The position numbers and the translations under genes were made by a program. Of a DNA stretch of 64,000 bases, positions 8,245 to 17,779 are shown piece by piece. The DNA is from Pseudomonas morbosilactucae (GTDB lineage: Bacteria; Pseudomonadota; Gammaproteobacteria; Pseudomonadales; Pseudomonadaceae). The number at the start of each line of letters is the position of its first letter. The first letter of the stretch is position 1. The notes beneath the pieces are model-generated. The model was not told the DNA's origin. It saw only the letters and a program-made list of their open reading frames with translations, and made no database searches. Where the stretch lies: positions 1 through 64,000 of the forward strand of contig NZ_JALQCW010000035.1 in the NCBI RefSeq assembly GCF_023241715.1, read 5' to 3'.

Positions 8245-10350
8245 TTAAACGCCCGAAGCCTTGGCTGCTGCCACGTCTTTGATGGACAGCTTGATGCGGC
8301 CGCGGTTGTCCACGTCCAGTACCAGCACTTCCACTTCCTGGCCTTCTTTCAGAATGTCGGTCACTTTCTCTACGCGAGCGTCGCTCAGCATGGAGATGTG
8401 AACCAGACCGTCCTTGCCCGGCAGGATGTTGACGAATGCGCCGAAGTCGACGATGCGCTCAACCTTGCCGACGTAGATCTTGCCGATCTCGGCTTCTGCG
8501 GTGATGCCCAGTACGCGCTGACGAGCAGCTTCAGCAGCTTCCTTGGTTTCGCCGAAGATCTTGATCGAACCGTCGTCTTCGATGTCGATCGAAGCCTTGG
8601 TTTCTTCACAGATCGCACGGATGGTCGCGCCGCCTTTACCGATGACATCACGGATTTTGTCGGTGTCGATCTTCATCGCGATCATGGTCGGAGCGTTGGC
8701 CGACAGCTCGGTACGGGACTGACCGATGATCTGGTTCATCTGACCGAGGATGTTCAGGCGAGCTTCCAGGGCCTGGCCCAGGGCGATCTCCATGATTTCT
8801 TCGGTGATGCCTTTGATCTTGATGTCCATCTGCAGCGCGGTTACGCCTTTGGCGGTACCGGCTACTTTGAAGTCCATGTCGCCGAGGTGGTCTTCGTCAC
8901 CCAGGATGTCGGTCAGGACTGCGAATTTCTCGCCTTCCTTCACCAGACCCATGGCGATACCGGCAACCGGCGCCTTCATTGGCACACCAGCGTCCATCAG
9001 GGCCAGGGAAGCACCGCAAACGGAAGCCATGGAGCTGGAACCGTTGGATTCGGTGATTTCCGATACCACACGGATGGTGTACGGGAACACGTCAGCAGCA
9101 GGCAGCATGGCCGAAACCGAACGACGAGCCAGACGGCCGTGACCGATTTCGCGACGACCGGCGCCACCCATGCGACCACACTCACCTACCGAGAACGGCG
9201 GGAAGTTGTAGTGCAGCATGAACGGGTCTTTTTTCTCGCCTTCCAGGGTGTCCAGCAGTTGCGCGTCACGGGCGGTGCCCAGGGTTGCAACGACCAGGGC
9301 CTGGGTTTCGCCACGGGTGAACAGTGCCGAACCGTGAGTCTTCGGCAGAACGCCGACTTCGATATTCAGCGGACGAACGGTCTTGGTGTCGCGACCGTCG
9401 ATACGTGGCTTGCCGTTTACGATGTTTTCGCGAACGGTGCGGTATTCGATTTCGCCGAAAGCCGCTTTGACTTCGCTGGACGAAGGCTGGCCTTCTTCAC
9501 CGGAGAGCTTGGCAACCACTTGATCCTTCAGCTCGCCCAGGCGTGCGTAACGATCGGCCTTGACGGTGATGGTGTAAGCCTGGGAGATGGCTTCGCCGAA
9601 CTCGGCACGGATAGCGCCCAGCAGTTCGGTGGCTTCTGGCGCAGGGGCCCAGTTCCAGGTTGGCTTGGCAGCTTCGGCAGCCAGTTCTTTAACGGCGTTG
9701 ATCACCACCTGGAACTCGTCGTGAGCAAAGAGTACCGCGCCCAGCATCTGGTCTTCGGTCAGCTCTTTGGCTTCCGATTCAACCATCAGCACGGCGTCGG
9801 AAGTACCGGCAACGACCATGTCCAGGCTCGAAGCAGCTTGTTGCTCGTAAGTCGGGTTTAGCAGGTAGCCGGTGCTTTCGTGGAAAGCAACACGGGCGGC
9901 GCCGATAGGGCCGTCGAACGGGATGCCCGAGATGGCCAGGGCAGCCGAGGTACCGATCATCGCAGCGATGTCCGGATCGGTCTTCTTGCTGGTGGAAACG
10001 ACGGTGCAGACAACCTGCACTTCGTTCATGAAGCCTTCAGGGAACAGCGGACGGATCGGACGGTCGATCAGTCGGGAAGTCAGGGTTTCTTTCTCGGAAG
10101 GACGGCCTTCGCGCTTGAAGAAACCGCCAGGGATCTTACCGGCAGCGTAAGTCTTTTCCTGGTAGTGAACGGACAGAGGGAAGAAGCCCTTGCCTGGATC
10201 GGCTTGCTTGGCGCCAACCACGGTCACCAATACGCTGACGTCGTCGTCAACGGTGACCAATACTGCGCCGGAGGCCTGACGGGCGATACGGCCAGTCTCG
10301 AGGGTAACGGTCGACTGACCGAACTGGAATTTTTTGATTACCGGGTTCAC
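8245..10350 (-). CDS. pnp: Polynucleotide phosphorylase
   Basis: 701-aa 3'-to-5' phosphorolytic exoribonuclease, core of the RNA degradosome. Two RNase PH domains (about residues 1-230 and 310-545; second contains GGAGRREIGHGRLARRS), a KH domain with IGKGGATIRAI (about 560) and a C-terminal S1 domain (GKVERIVDFGAFVNILPG, about 620-690). Length is normal for gammaproteobacteria. Follows rpsO after a 194-base spacer with a strong stem-loop at 10485-10511, as expected for RNase III-dependent autoregulation of pnp. Confidence 0.98.
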   Translation of the reverse strand: MNPVIKKFQFGQSTVTLETGRIARQASGAVLVTVDDDVSVLVTVVGAKQADPGKGFFPLSVHYQEKTYAAGKIPGGFFKREGRPSEKETLTSRLIDRPIRPLFPEGFMNEVQVVCTVVSTSKKTDPDIAAMIGTSAALAISGIPFDGPIGAARVAFHESTGYLLNPTYEQQAASSLDMVVAGTSDAVLMVESEAKELTEDQMLGAVLFAHDEFQVVINAVKELAAEAAKPTWNWAPAPEATELLGAIRAEFGEAISQAYTITVKADRYARLGELKDQVVAKLSGEEGQPSSSEVKAAFGEIEYRTVRENIVNGKPRIDGRDTKTVRPLNIEVGVLPKTHGSALFTRGETQALVVATLGTARDAQLLDTLEGEKKDPFMLHYNFPPFSVGECGRMGGAGRREIGHGRLARRSVSAMLPAADVFPYTIRVVSEITESNGSSSMASVCGASLALMDAGVPMKAPVAGIAMGLVKEGEKFAVLTDILGDEDHLGDMDFKVAGTAKGVTALQMDIKIKGITEEIMEIALGQALEARLNILGQMNQIIGQSRTELSANAPTMIAMKIDTDKIRDVIGKGGATIRAICEETKASIDIEDDGSIKIFGETKEAAEAARQRVLGITAEAEIGKIYVGKVERIVDFGAFVNILPGKDGLVHISMLSDARVEKVTDILKEGQEVEVLVLDVDNRGRIKLSIKDVAAAKASGV

Positions 10351-10484
10351 GGTGTCCTACCTTCTTTGTGGCTCTTGGGGGAACTGGTTTCTTGCGAAAT
10401 TCTTGGGCAATGTCGGGAATCGGCCCAACGCCTGTCCAGGGTAAAACGTGTATCCAGATAAAACTTGAGGCTGGGAGCCTGCCC

Positions 10485-10511
10485 TACGCCAGCGGGAAAC
10501 CCACTGACGCA
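10485..10511 (-). promoter_or_regulatory. rpsO-pnp intercistronic stem-loop
   Basis: A 12-pair stem with several G-T wobbles and a 3-base loop, in the pnp leader transcript. By analogy with E. coli (known) it is a candidate RNase III processing site for pnp autocontrol; placement supports this but cleavage is not shown. Confidence 0.45.
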
Positions 10512-10544
10512 AGACAGACAACCAACCTCTAGCGCAATCGCTGA

Positions 10545-10814
10545 TTAGCGACGCAGACCCAGGCGAGCGATCAGAGCGCTGTAACGGCTCACGTCCTTGC
10601 CTTTCAGGTAGTCCAGCAGCTTACGACGCTGGTTAACCATGCGGATCAGACCACGACGGGAGTGGTGATCTTTACCGTTGGCCTTGAAGTGACCTTGCAG
10701 TTTGTTGATGTTGTGGGTCAGCAGTGCAACTTGCACTTCTGGCGAACCAGTGTCACCAACAGCTTGCTGGTAGTCAGCTACGATTTGAGCTTTTTCTTGA
10801 ACGTCGAGAGCCAT
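10545..10814 (-). CDS. rpsO: 30S ribosomal protein S15
   Basis: 89-aa S15, which binds 16S rRNA helices 20-22 and helps form bridge B4. Seen: GDTGSPEVQVALLTHNINKL and HHSRRGLIRMVNQRRKLLDY, the RNA-binding core; ends in SALIARLGLRR. The leader between truB and rpsO (142 bases) carries two short hairpins near 10840-10880 that could take part in S15 autoregulation, which I infer only from the family. Confidence 0.98.
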   Translation of the reverse strand: MALDVQEKAQIVADYQQAVGDTGSPEVQVALLTHNINKLQGHFKANGKDHHSRRGLIRMVNQRRKLLDYLKGKDVSRYSALIARLGLRR

Positions 10815-10956
10815 GAGGCAATCCTTTTATCAGGAAACTGTTTCAAAGAAACAGCTTCAACAGGCCAGGGACAAATCCCTGTATCTATAAATGAGCAGTG
10901 ACCGTGCCTGTTAACAGCCACCCTCGCCAGCCTGCTTTTACACAGACCGGTTTCGG

Positions 10957-11874
10957 TCATTCCGACCGAATCAGTCGACGCGGCGCAATACGCCCGTCTT
11001 CGCTCACTTCACCGATACCGATAAAGCGACCGTTGTGATCCTGTACCCGCACCATGCCGAACTTCGGTGCATCGGGAGCCCGCACCGGCTGACCATTGAG
11101 CCAGTAGAACGCACTGTGTTCCGAGAACTGCAAGAGCGGCCAATCCAGCAAGCCGCTGTCCGATGGCATCAGGAAGCGGTCGACCGCTTCGTTGCCGCCT
11201 TCGGCGTGTACCGCTTCAAGCTCTTCCAGGGTGACCGTCTGGGCCAGGCTGAAAGGGCCTGCCTGCGTCCGTCGCAGTTCTGCAACATAGGCGCCGCAGC
11301 CAAGCTTCTCACCAATATCTTCCACCAGGGTGCGGATATAGGTGCCTTTGCTGCAGTCCACCGCGAGGCGCGCAGTATCGCCTTCGCAAGCGAGTAATTC
11401 CAAGCGCGCAATAGTAACAGAACGCGGTTCGCGCTCCACCACTTCACCGGCACGGGCCAGTTTATAAAGGGGCTGGCCATCACGCTTGAGGGCGGAGTAC
11501 ATCGGCGGTATCTGTTTGATTTGACCGCGAAATTCCGGCAATACCGCTTCGATATCAGTACGACCAACGGTCACTTCGCGGGTCTGCAAAACTTCACCTT
11601 CGGCATCCGCCGTGGTGGTGGTCTTGCCCAACTGCGCCAGGGTTTCATAACCCTTGTCTGAATCCAGCAGGTATTGCGAGAACTTGGTGGCCTCGCCAAA
11701 GCACAGCGGCAATACGCCGGTGGCCAACGGATCGAGGCTACCGGTGTGCCCGGCTTTCTCGGCGTTGAGCAACCAGCGAACCTTCTGCAAAGCCGCGTTG
11801 GAGGTGAACCCCAGCGGCTTGTCCAGCAGGATGATGCCGCTGACGTTACGACGGATACGTTTGACCTGAGCCAC
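10957..11874 (-). CDS. truB: tRNA pseudouridine(55) synthase
   Basis: 305-aa enzyme that makes psi55 in the T-loop of tRNAs. Catalytic aspartate in AGHTGSLDPLATGVLPLCFG (about residues 41-60), substrate loop and C-terminal PUA-like domain (VRVQDHNGRFIGIGEV). Starts 3 bases after the rbfA stop, so co-translated with it. Confidence 0.97.
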   Translation of the reverse strand: MAQVKRIRRNVSGIILLDKPLGFTSNAALQKVRWLLNAEKAGHTGSLDPLATGVLPLCFGEATKFSQYLLDSDKGYETLAQLGKTTTTADAEGEVLQTREVTVGRTDIEAVLPEFRGQIKQIPPMYSALKRDGQPLYKLARAGEVVEREPRSVTIARLELLACEGDTARLAVDCSKGTYIRTLVEDIGEKLGCGAYVAELRRTQAGPFSLAQTVTLEELEAVHAEGGNEAVDRFLMPSDSGLLDWPLLQFSEHSAFYWLNGQPVRAPDAPKFGMVRVQDHNGRFIGIGEVSEDGRIAPRRLIRSE

Positions 11875-11877
11875 CGA

Positions 11878-12279
11878 TTACTCCTTGGTGTCTTCGGGTT
11901 CTGCGACCACTGGGTGCTGGCTGTCTTCTGCCACGGCACGCTCGATCAGGGCCGACAGGTGAGCACCACGCACGACGCTTTCGTCGTAGTGGAAATGCAG
12001 TTGCGGCACGCTGCGCAGCTTCATTTCACGGGCCAACTGCATGCGCAGGAAGCCAGCTGCCGAGTTCAGCACCTTGATGCTCTGGGCGATGTCTTCAGCG
12101 CTGTCCTGGCCCATGACGGTGATGAAAATCTTCGCATGGCCCACATCACGGCTGACTTCGACGGCGGTGATGGTTACCAGGCCGACGCGGGGATCTTTGA
12201 CTTCACGACGGATCAGTTGCGCCAGCTCACGCTGCATCTGATCACCGATACGTTGGGTACGGCTGTATTCTTTTGCCAT
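11878..12279 (-). CDS. rbfA: 30S ribosome-binding factor A
   Basis: 133-aa KH-like factor that binds free 30S subunits and assists late 16S maturation, notably helix 1. Seen: RTQRIGDQMQRELAQLI, the VSRDVGHAKIFITVMG strand, and the IKVLNSAAGFLRMQLAREM helix. Located between infB and truB in the conserved translation cluster. Confidence 0.97.
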   Translation of the reverse strand: MAKEYSRTQRIGDQMQRELAQLIRREVKDPRVGLVTITAVEVSRDVGHAKIFITVMGQDSAEDIAQSIKVLNSAAGFLRMQLAREMKLRSVPQLHFHYDESVVRGAHLSALIERAVAEDSQHPVVAEPEDTKE

Positions 12280-12333
12280 GTCTTGTTACCTGTTACTGCC
12301 TCACGGTGAAACCCGTGTGGTCTGAAAGCGGCA

Positions 12334-12366
12334 AACGCCCGGCCTGACAGAAGCCAGACCGGGCGT
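12334..12366 (-). terminator. infB-rbfA intercistronic stem-loop
   Basis: A 9-bp GC-rich stem AACGCCCGG/CCGGGCGTT (12334-12342, 12358-12366) with only TTT after it on the minus strand. Probably a partial terminator or RNA stabiliser rather than a full stop, since rbfA and truB follow without an obvious promoter. Confidence 0.5.
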
Positions 12367-12438
12367 TGCGTTTAGAGTCCGCTGATGGCGCCGTGCAAAT
12401 GCATGGGGCTGACCATCGCGGCTCTTGAAGTGCGCGAG

Positions 12439-14958
12439 TTAGAGGCTGCGAGCAACCTGAACCTTCTCGAAGACTTCGATTTTGTCGCCGACTTTGACGT
12501 CGTTGTAGCTCTTCACGCCGATACCGCATTCCATGCCGGCACGTACTTCGGAAGCGTCATCCTTGAAGCGGCGCAGGGATTCCAGCTCGCCCTCGAAGAT
12601 AACGATGTCTTCACGCAGTACACGGATTGGACGGTTACGGTGCACAACACCTTCGATAACCATGCAACCGGCGATCGCGCCGAACTTCGGCGAGCGGAAT
12701 ACATCGCGGACTTCAGCAATACCCAGGATGTTCTCCCGGACGTCGCTGCCAAGCATGCCGGTGAGGGCTTTCTTGACGTCTTCGATGATGTCGTAGATCA
12801 CGTTGTAGTAACGCATATCCAGACCTTCCTGCTCGACGATCTTACGGGCGCCAGCATCGGCACGTACGTTGAAACCGAACAGTACAGCGTTGGAAGCCAG
12901 TGCCAGGTTGGCGTCAGATTCGGTGATACCACCGACACCGCCGCCGACTACGCGCACTTGCACTTCGTCGTTGCCCAGGCCGTTGAGCGCGCCCTGCAGA
13001 GCTTCCAGGGAACCACGGACGTCGGATTTGAGGACGATGTTGAGCGTCTTCTTCTCTTCCTGACCCATGTTCTCGAAGATGTTCTCCAGCTTGCCGGCGT
13101 GAGCACGGGCCAGCTTGACTTCGCGGAACTTGCCTTGACGGAACAGAGCCACTTCACGGGCTTTCTTCTCGTCGGCCACTACGCTCATCTCGTCGCCAGC
13201 GTCCGGGGTACCGTCCAGGCCGAGGATCTCGACAGGGATGGAAGGACCGGCTTCCTTGATTGGCTTGCCGTTCTCGTCGAGCATGGCGCGCACGCGGCCA
13301 TAGTTCGAACCGACCAGGACCATGTCGCCTTGGCGCAGGGTACCGTCTTGAACCAGCACGGTTGCTACCGGGCCACGACCTTTGTCGAGACGCGATTCAA
13401 CCACGACACCGCGGCCAGGAGCCGAAGGAGTCGCCTTGAGTTCCAGAACTTCGGCTTGCAGCAGGACAGCTTCCAGCAGGTCGTCGACACCGGTACCCAT
13501 CTTCGCGGAAACCGGAACGAACGGCGTATCACCGCCCCACTCTTCGGAAGTCACGCCGTGCACCGACAGCTCGCTGCGGATGCGGTCCAGGTCAGCGCCT
13601 GGCTTGTCGATCTTGTTCACTGCAACAACCAGTGGAACGCCAGCCGCTACTGCGTGCTGAACAGCTTCAATGGTCTGCGGCATCACGCCGTCGTCCGCTG
13701 CAACCACCAGGATCACGATGTCGGTCGCCTTGGCACCACGGGCACGCATTGCGGTAAACGCGGCGTGACCAGGGGTGTCGAGGAAGGTGACCATGCCGCG
13801 TTCGGTTTCAACGTGGTACGCACCGATGTGCTGGGTGATACCACCGGCTTCGCCAGCAGCTACCTTGGCACGACGGATGTAGTCGAGCAGCGAGGTCTTA
13901 CCGTGGTCAACGTGGCCCATTACGGTCACAACCGGAGCACGGGAGAACGCTTCACCTTCAAACTTCAGGGACTCAGCCAGGGAATCTTCCAGGGCGGTGT
14001 CGCTGACCAGGGTCACTTTGTGGCCCAGCTCTTCAGCAACCAGTTGGGCAGTTTCCTGATCCAGTACCTGGTTGATGGTGGCTGGGGTGCCCAGCTTGAA
14101 CATGAACTTGATGATTTCAGCAGCCTTGACCGACATCTGCTGGGCGAGGTCGCCCACAGTGATGGTCTCGCCGATCTTCACTTCGCGCACGACAGGGCCG
14201 GTTGGGCTCTGGAAACCGTGGGCGTTGCGTTTCTTCAGCTTGGCCTTGCCGCGACCACCACGACGGAAGCCATCGCTTTCTTCGTCGGTAGTACGTGGAG
14301 CTACGCGAGGCGCTGGCGCCTTTTCCTTGACCGACGCACGATGCGGAGCGTTTTTGCGCTCGCCATCACCGTTGCCACGACGATTGCTGTCGTCGCTGCG
14401 TGGTTTGTCAGGGCGACGTGGTTCGTCACGCTTACGGGCATCTGCAGCTGGAGCAGGAGCGGCAACCGGTGCTTGTTGCACAGGTTCGGCCACTACCGGA
14501 GCAGAGGCTGCAACCGCTTCAGTCACCGCAGGTTGCGCAGTGGCAGGCTGGCGACGCGCATCTTCTTCAGCGCGACGCTTGGCTTCTTCTTCAGCCTTCT
14601 GACGCGCTGCATTTTCTACGGCGCGGCGTTCTTCCAGTTCACGTTGGCGCTCGGCTTCGATTTCTTCCGGGCTGCGCTGTACGAAGACTTTCTTCTTACG
14701 CACTTCAACGCTGATGCTTTTGCTACCGGCAACACGCAGGGTGCTGGTGGTTTTACGCTGCAAAGTGATCTTGCGCGGTTCTTCCACTTTCGCCTTGTGG
14801 CTGCTTTTCAAGTGAGTCAGCAGCGATTGCTTCTCACTGTCGGTCACATGTTCCTCGGCGGCGGTGTGCGGCAGACCTGCCTCACGCATCTGCTGCAACA
14901 GGCGCTCTACCGGTGTTTTGACCTCATCGGCCAGTTGTTTCACCGTGACTTGCGTCAT
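12439..14958 (-). CDS. infB: Translation initiation factor IF-2
   Basis: 839-aa GTPase that brings fMet-tRNA to the 30S P site and drives subunit joining. N-terminal IF2N module (VKQLADEVKTPVERLLQQM), a long charged linker rich in Glu/Arg/Ala (about residues 90-260), a second IF2N-type segment, then the G domain with GHVDHGKTSLLDYIRR, DTPGHAAF and VNKIDKPGAD, and two C-terminal beta/C2 domains. Directly downstream of nusA. Confidence 0.98.
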   Translation of the reverse strand: MTQVTVKQLADEVKTPVERLLQQMREAGLPHTAAEEHVTDSEKQSLLTHLKSSHKAKVEEPRKITLQRKTTSTLRVAGSKSISVEVRKKKVFVQRSPEEIEAERQRELEERRAVENAARQKAEEEAKRRAEEDARRQPATAQPAVTEAVAASAPVVAEPVQQAPVAAPAPAADARKRDEPRRPDKPRSDDSNRRGNGDGERKNAPHRASVKEKAPAPRVAPRTTDEESDGFRRGGRGKAKLKKRNAHGFQSPTGPVVREVKIGETITVGDLAQQMSVKAAEIIKFMFKLGTPATINQVLDQETAQLVAEELGHKVTLVSDTALEDSLAESLKFEGEAFSRAPVVTVMGHVDHGKTSLLDYIRRAKVAAGEAGGITQHIGAYHVETERGMVTFLDTPGHAAFTAMRARGAKATDIVILVVAADDGVMPQTIEAVQHAVAAGVPLVVAVNKIDKPGADLDRIRSELSVHGVTSEEWGGDTPFVPVSAKMGTGVDDLLEAVLLQAEVLELKATPSAPGRGVVVESRLDKGRGPVATVLVQDGTLRQGDMVLVGSNYGRVRAMLDENGKPIKEAGPSIPVEILGLDGTPDAGDEMSVVADEKKAREVALFRQGKFREVKLARAHAGKLENIFENMGQEEKKTLNIVLKSDVRGSLEALQGALNGLGNDEVQVRVVGGGVGGITESDANLALASNAVLFGFNVRADAGARKIVEQEGLDMRYYNVIYDIIEDVKKALTGMLGSDVRENILGIAEVRDVFRSPKFGAIAGCMVIEGVVHRNRPIRVLREDIVIFEGELESLRRFKDDASEVRAGMECGIGVKSYNDVKVGDKIEVFEKVQVARSL

Positions 14959-14985
14959 GCACTTCTCTCCTCAGGCCGCGCCTAA

Positions 14986-16467
14986 TTACTCGAACCAGTG
15001 GGCTCGGGCGGCCATGATCAACTTGCCGGCACGATCATCGTCAATGCCGTCGATGTCGAGCAGGTCGTCAATAGACTGCTCGGCCAGGTCTTCGCGGGTA
15101 ATTACGCCGCGCACCGCCAGTTCCATCGCCAAATCCTTGTCCATACCCTCAAGCGAGAGCAGGTCTTCGGCCGGATGGGCGTCTGCCAGCTTTTCCTCAG
15201 TAGCGATGGCTTTAGTCAACAAGCGATCCTTGGCCCGAGCGCGAAGCTCGTTGACGATGTCTTCGTCAAAGCCGTCGATGTTGAGCATTTCTTCCAACGG
15301 TACGTAGGCAATCTCTTCCAGGCTGGTGAAGCCTTCATCTACCAGCACCTGTGCCAGCTCTTCGTCGACTTCCAGCTCGTCGATGAAGTTGCGCAGGATG
15401 TCGCCGGTTTCTGCTTGCTGCTTAGCCTGGATGTCCGATTCGGTCATCACGTTCAGGGTCCAGCCAGTCAATTGGCTAGCCAGACGCACGTTCTGACCTC
15501 CGCGACCGATGGCCTGAGCCAGATTGTCTGCGCCAACGGCGATGTCCATTGCATGGGCATCTTCGTCAACGATAATTGCCGCGACTTCAGCCGGGGACAT
15601 GGCGTTGATCACGAACTGCGCCGGGTTCTCGTCCCACAGGACGATGTCCACACGCTCACCACCCAACTCGCCGGATACGGCCTGGACGCGCGAACCGCGC
15701 ATACCAATGCACGCGCCTTGCGGGTCGATGCGTTTGTCTTTGGAACGGACGGCGATCTTGGCCCGCGAACCCGGATCACGGGAGGCGGCCATTACTTCGA
15801 TCAGGCCTTCAGCGATTTCCGGCACTTCGATACGGAACAGCTCGATCAGCATTTCCGGCGCGGTACGCGACAGGATCAGCTGCGGGCCGCGGTTCTCGGT
15901 GCGGATTTCCTTGAGCAGCGCACGCAGACGCACGCCAACCCGGAAAGTCTCGCGGGAGATGATGTCTTCACGGGCCAGCAACGCCTCGGCGTTGTTACCC
16001 AGATCGACGATCACGTTGTCGCGTGTCACTTTTTTCACGGTGCCGGAGATGATCTCGCCCAGGCGCTCGCGGTAAGCGTCGACAACCTGAGCACGCTCAG
16101 CTTCGCGAACCTTCTGCACGATCACCTGTTTGGCGGTCTGGGCAGCGATACGGCCGAATTCGATGGACTCGATCTTTTCTTCAACGACGTCGCCGACGTT
16201 GGCACCCGGATGGGTTTCAGCAACTTTGCTCGGCCAGGTTTCTACAGCCGGGTCGTCCAGATCTGCTTCTTCTACAACAGTCCAGCGACGGAAAGTCTCA
16301 TAGGCACCGGTGTGGCGATTGATTTCCACACGCAGGTCAACTTCGTCTTCAAAACGCTTTTTGGTAGCAGTGGCCAGAGCCAGCTCCAGCGCTTCAAAAA
16401 TCACGCTTGCCGGTACACCCTTTTCATTGGATACCGACTCAACAACCAGCAGTACTTCTTTGCTCAT
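14986..16467 (-). CDS. nusA: Transcription elongation/termination factor NusA
   Basis: 493-aa RNA-polymerase-bound factor for pausing, termination and antitermination. N-terminal RNAP-binding domain, S1 domain (GEIISGTVKKVTRDNVIVDL), two KH domains (GACIGMRGSRVQAV; LAQAIGRGGQNVRLASQLTG) and two C-terminal acidic repeats (LEEMLNIDGFDEDIVNELR; IDDLLDIDGIDDDRAGKLI). Start set at MSKEVLLVVESVSNEKG, the family N-terminus, rather than seven codons upstream. Confidence 0.98.
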   Translation of the reverse strand: MSKEVLLVVESVSNEKGVPASVIFEALELALATATKKRFEDEVDLRVEINRHTGAYETFRRWTVVEEADLDDPAVETWPSKVAETHPGANVGDVVEEKIESIEFGRIAAQTAKQVIVQKVREAERAQVVDAYRERLGEIISGTVKKVTRDNVIVDLGNNAEALLAREDIISRETFRVGVRLRALLKEIRTENRGPQLILSRTAPEMLIELFRIEVPEIAEGLIEVMAASRDPGSRAKIAVRSKDKRIDPQGACIGMRGSRVQAVSGELGGERVDIVLWDENPAQFVINAMSPAEVAAIIVDEDAHAMDIAVGADNLAQAIGRGGQNVRLASQLTGWTLNVMTESDIQAKQQAETGDILRNFIDELEVDEELAQVLVDEGFTSLEEIAYVPLEEMLNIDGFDEDIVNELRARAKDRLLTKAIATEEKLADAHPAEDLLSLEGMDKDLAMELAVRGVITREDLAEQSIDDLLDIDGIDDDRAGKLIMAARAHWFE

Positions 16468-16514
16468 CGTACGCCTCGCCTTTCGCAAGCCATTGGATCC
16501 GCGGGATCCGCGTC

Positions 16515-16973
16515 TCAGTCAAAACTGGGAATAATGTTGGCCTTGTCGATCATATCGATCGGCAACAGGAACTCGTGGTCATCCACCTGCACCACTACGT
16601 CCTGCTCCTCCACCCCGCGGAGAAGACCCTGAAAATTACGCCGACCTTCGAAAGGCGAGCGCAGCTTGATCTTCACTTGCTCGCCGACATACTTGGCAAA
16701 CTGTTCAAGAGTGAACAGTGGGCGTTCCATGCCAGGAGAGGAAACTTCAAGGGTGTATTCAACGGCGATCGGATCTTCTACATCCAGAACACCACTGATC
16801 TGACGGCTGACGATGGCGCAATCGTCCACCAACACGCCGCCTTCTTTATCGATATAAACGCGCAACATTGAGTGGCGACCCTGAGCCGAAAACTCAATAC
16901 CCCAGCATTCATAGCCAAGGGCCACGACCACCGGGGCCAACAAGGCCTGCAACTGTTCTAGCTTGCTCGACAC
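16515..16973 (-). CDS. rimP: Ribosome maturation factor RimP
   Basis: 152-aa factor for 30S maturation, first gene of the rimP-nusA-infB operon. Conserved GYECWGIEFSAQGRHSMLRV, VSSPGMERPLF and the SH3-like C-terminus. I choose the GTG at 16973 (protein VSSKLEQLQ..) because GAGGGGG lies 6 bases before it and it gives the usual Pseudomonas length; an ATG six codons upstream is also in frame. Confidence 0.95.
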   Translation of the reverse strand: MSSKLEQLQALLAPVVVALGYECWGIEFSAQGRHSMLRVYIDKEGGVLVDDCAIVSRQISGVLDVEDPIAVEYTLEVSSPGMERPLFTLEQFAKYVGEQVKIKLRSPFEGRRNFQGLLRGVEEQDVVVQVDDHEFLLPIDMIDKANIIPSFD

Positions 16974-17002
16974 CTGAACCCCCTCGTGCATGCTTGTGCA
17001 AA

Positions 17003-17027
17003 TAAAAAATGGGCGAAGCGCCCATCC
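17003..17027 (-). terminator. Terminator between tRNA-fMet and rimP
   Basis: Minus-strand stem ATGGGCG..CGCCCAT followed by TTTTTTATTT, just upstream of rimP. A second hairpin (arms near 17032-17038 and 17047-17053) lies between this and the tRNA terminator. Together they suggest read-through control into rimP. Confidence 0.7.
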
Positions 17028-17071
17028 CGGAAACGCCGTTGAATAGCGGCGTTATAAAGTGTCCAGCTAAC

Positions 17072-17093
17072 AAAAAGCCCCTGAAAAGGGGCT
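17072..17093 (-). terminator. tRNA-fMet terminator
   Basis: Minus-strand AGCCCC-TTTTCA-GGGGCT followed by TTTTG, about 10 bases past the tRNA-fMet 3' end. Confidence 0.75.
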
Positions 17094-17103
17094 CCGCTAA
17101 AAC

Positions 17104-17180
<77 letters not shown>

Positions 17181-17247
17181 ACAAAGCTGGGGCGGAAGTA
17201 TACGACCGATCCCTTTGAGGGTCAATGTAACCTTCCACCTACAAGAA

Positions 17248-17265
17248 AGCCCGCAACAGCGGGCT
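17248..17265 (-). terminator. Hairpin between tRNA-Leu and tRNA-fMet
   Basis: Minus-strand AGCCCGC-TGTT-GCGGGCT followed by TTCTT. Confidence 0.65.
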
Positions 17266-17276
17266 CTCCTGATAAT

Positions 17277-17362
17277 TGGTACCGAGAAGGGGACTCGAAC
17301 CCCTACACCCTATGGGCACAACCACCTCAAGGTTGCGTGTCTACCAATTCCACCACCTCGGC
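17277..17362 (-). tRNA. tRNA-Leu(GAG)
   Basis: 86-nt class II tRNA with long variable arm (TGCCCATAGGGTG), anticodon loop TTGAGGT (anticodon GAG), T-arm GGTTCGAGTCCCC and encoded CCA. Lies 29 bases downstream of secG. Confidence 0.96.
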
Positions 17363-17391
17363 ATAGACTACGTTACTGCATGAAACCCTTC

Positions 17392-17775
17392 TTACTTCTG
17401 CTCTTGAGCTGGAGGTACGTCAGTCGCATTAGTTGCCGACTTTTGCTCTTGGAGCACCGGGACATCATCAGAAGCCGGTTGTTGCTTTGGAACTTCAAGT
17501 ACTGCTGGGTTTGGCAAACCTACCTGAGTCAGCTCATGAGCTTTCTCTTTAGCAAAGTAACCTAACCCTAAGCTGGTCATGAAGAAACCGGCGGCAAGTA
17601 TAGCAGTAAACTTACTAAGAAAGGTAGAGGAACCTTGGCTTCCGAACACAGTATTTGAAGCACCTGCACCGAAAGACGCGCCAGCATCCGCACCTTTACC
17701 CTGCTGCAGCAAAACCAGAGCAACTACGCCCAGCGCACCCAGCAGATGAAAAACGACTACGACTGTTTCCAGCAT
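17392..17775 (-). CDS. secG: Protein-export membrane protein SecG
   Basis: 127-aa subunit of the SecYEG translocon. Two membrane segments (METVVVVFHLLGALGVVALVLL-like, residues 1-24, and FTAILAAGFFMTSLGLGYF, about 53-71) flank GASFGAGASNTVFGS, the family signature. A Pro/Gln/Glu-rich C-terminal tail extends past the second helix. Start at MLETVVVV chosen, four bases after the tpiA stop. Confidence 0.95.
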   Translation of the reverse strand: MLETVVVVFHLLGALGVVALVLLQQGKGADAGASFGAGASNTVFGSQGSSTFLSKFTAILAAGFFMTSLGLGYFAKEKAHELTQVGLPNPAVLEVPKQQPASDDVPVLQEQKSATNATDVPPAQEQK

Positions 17776-17779
17776 TTTT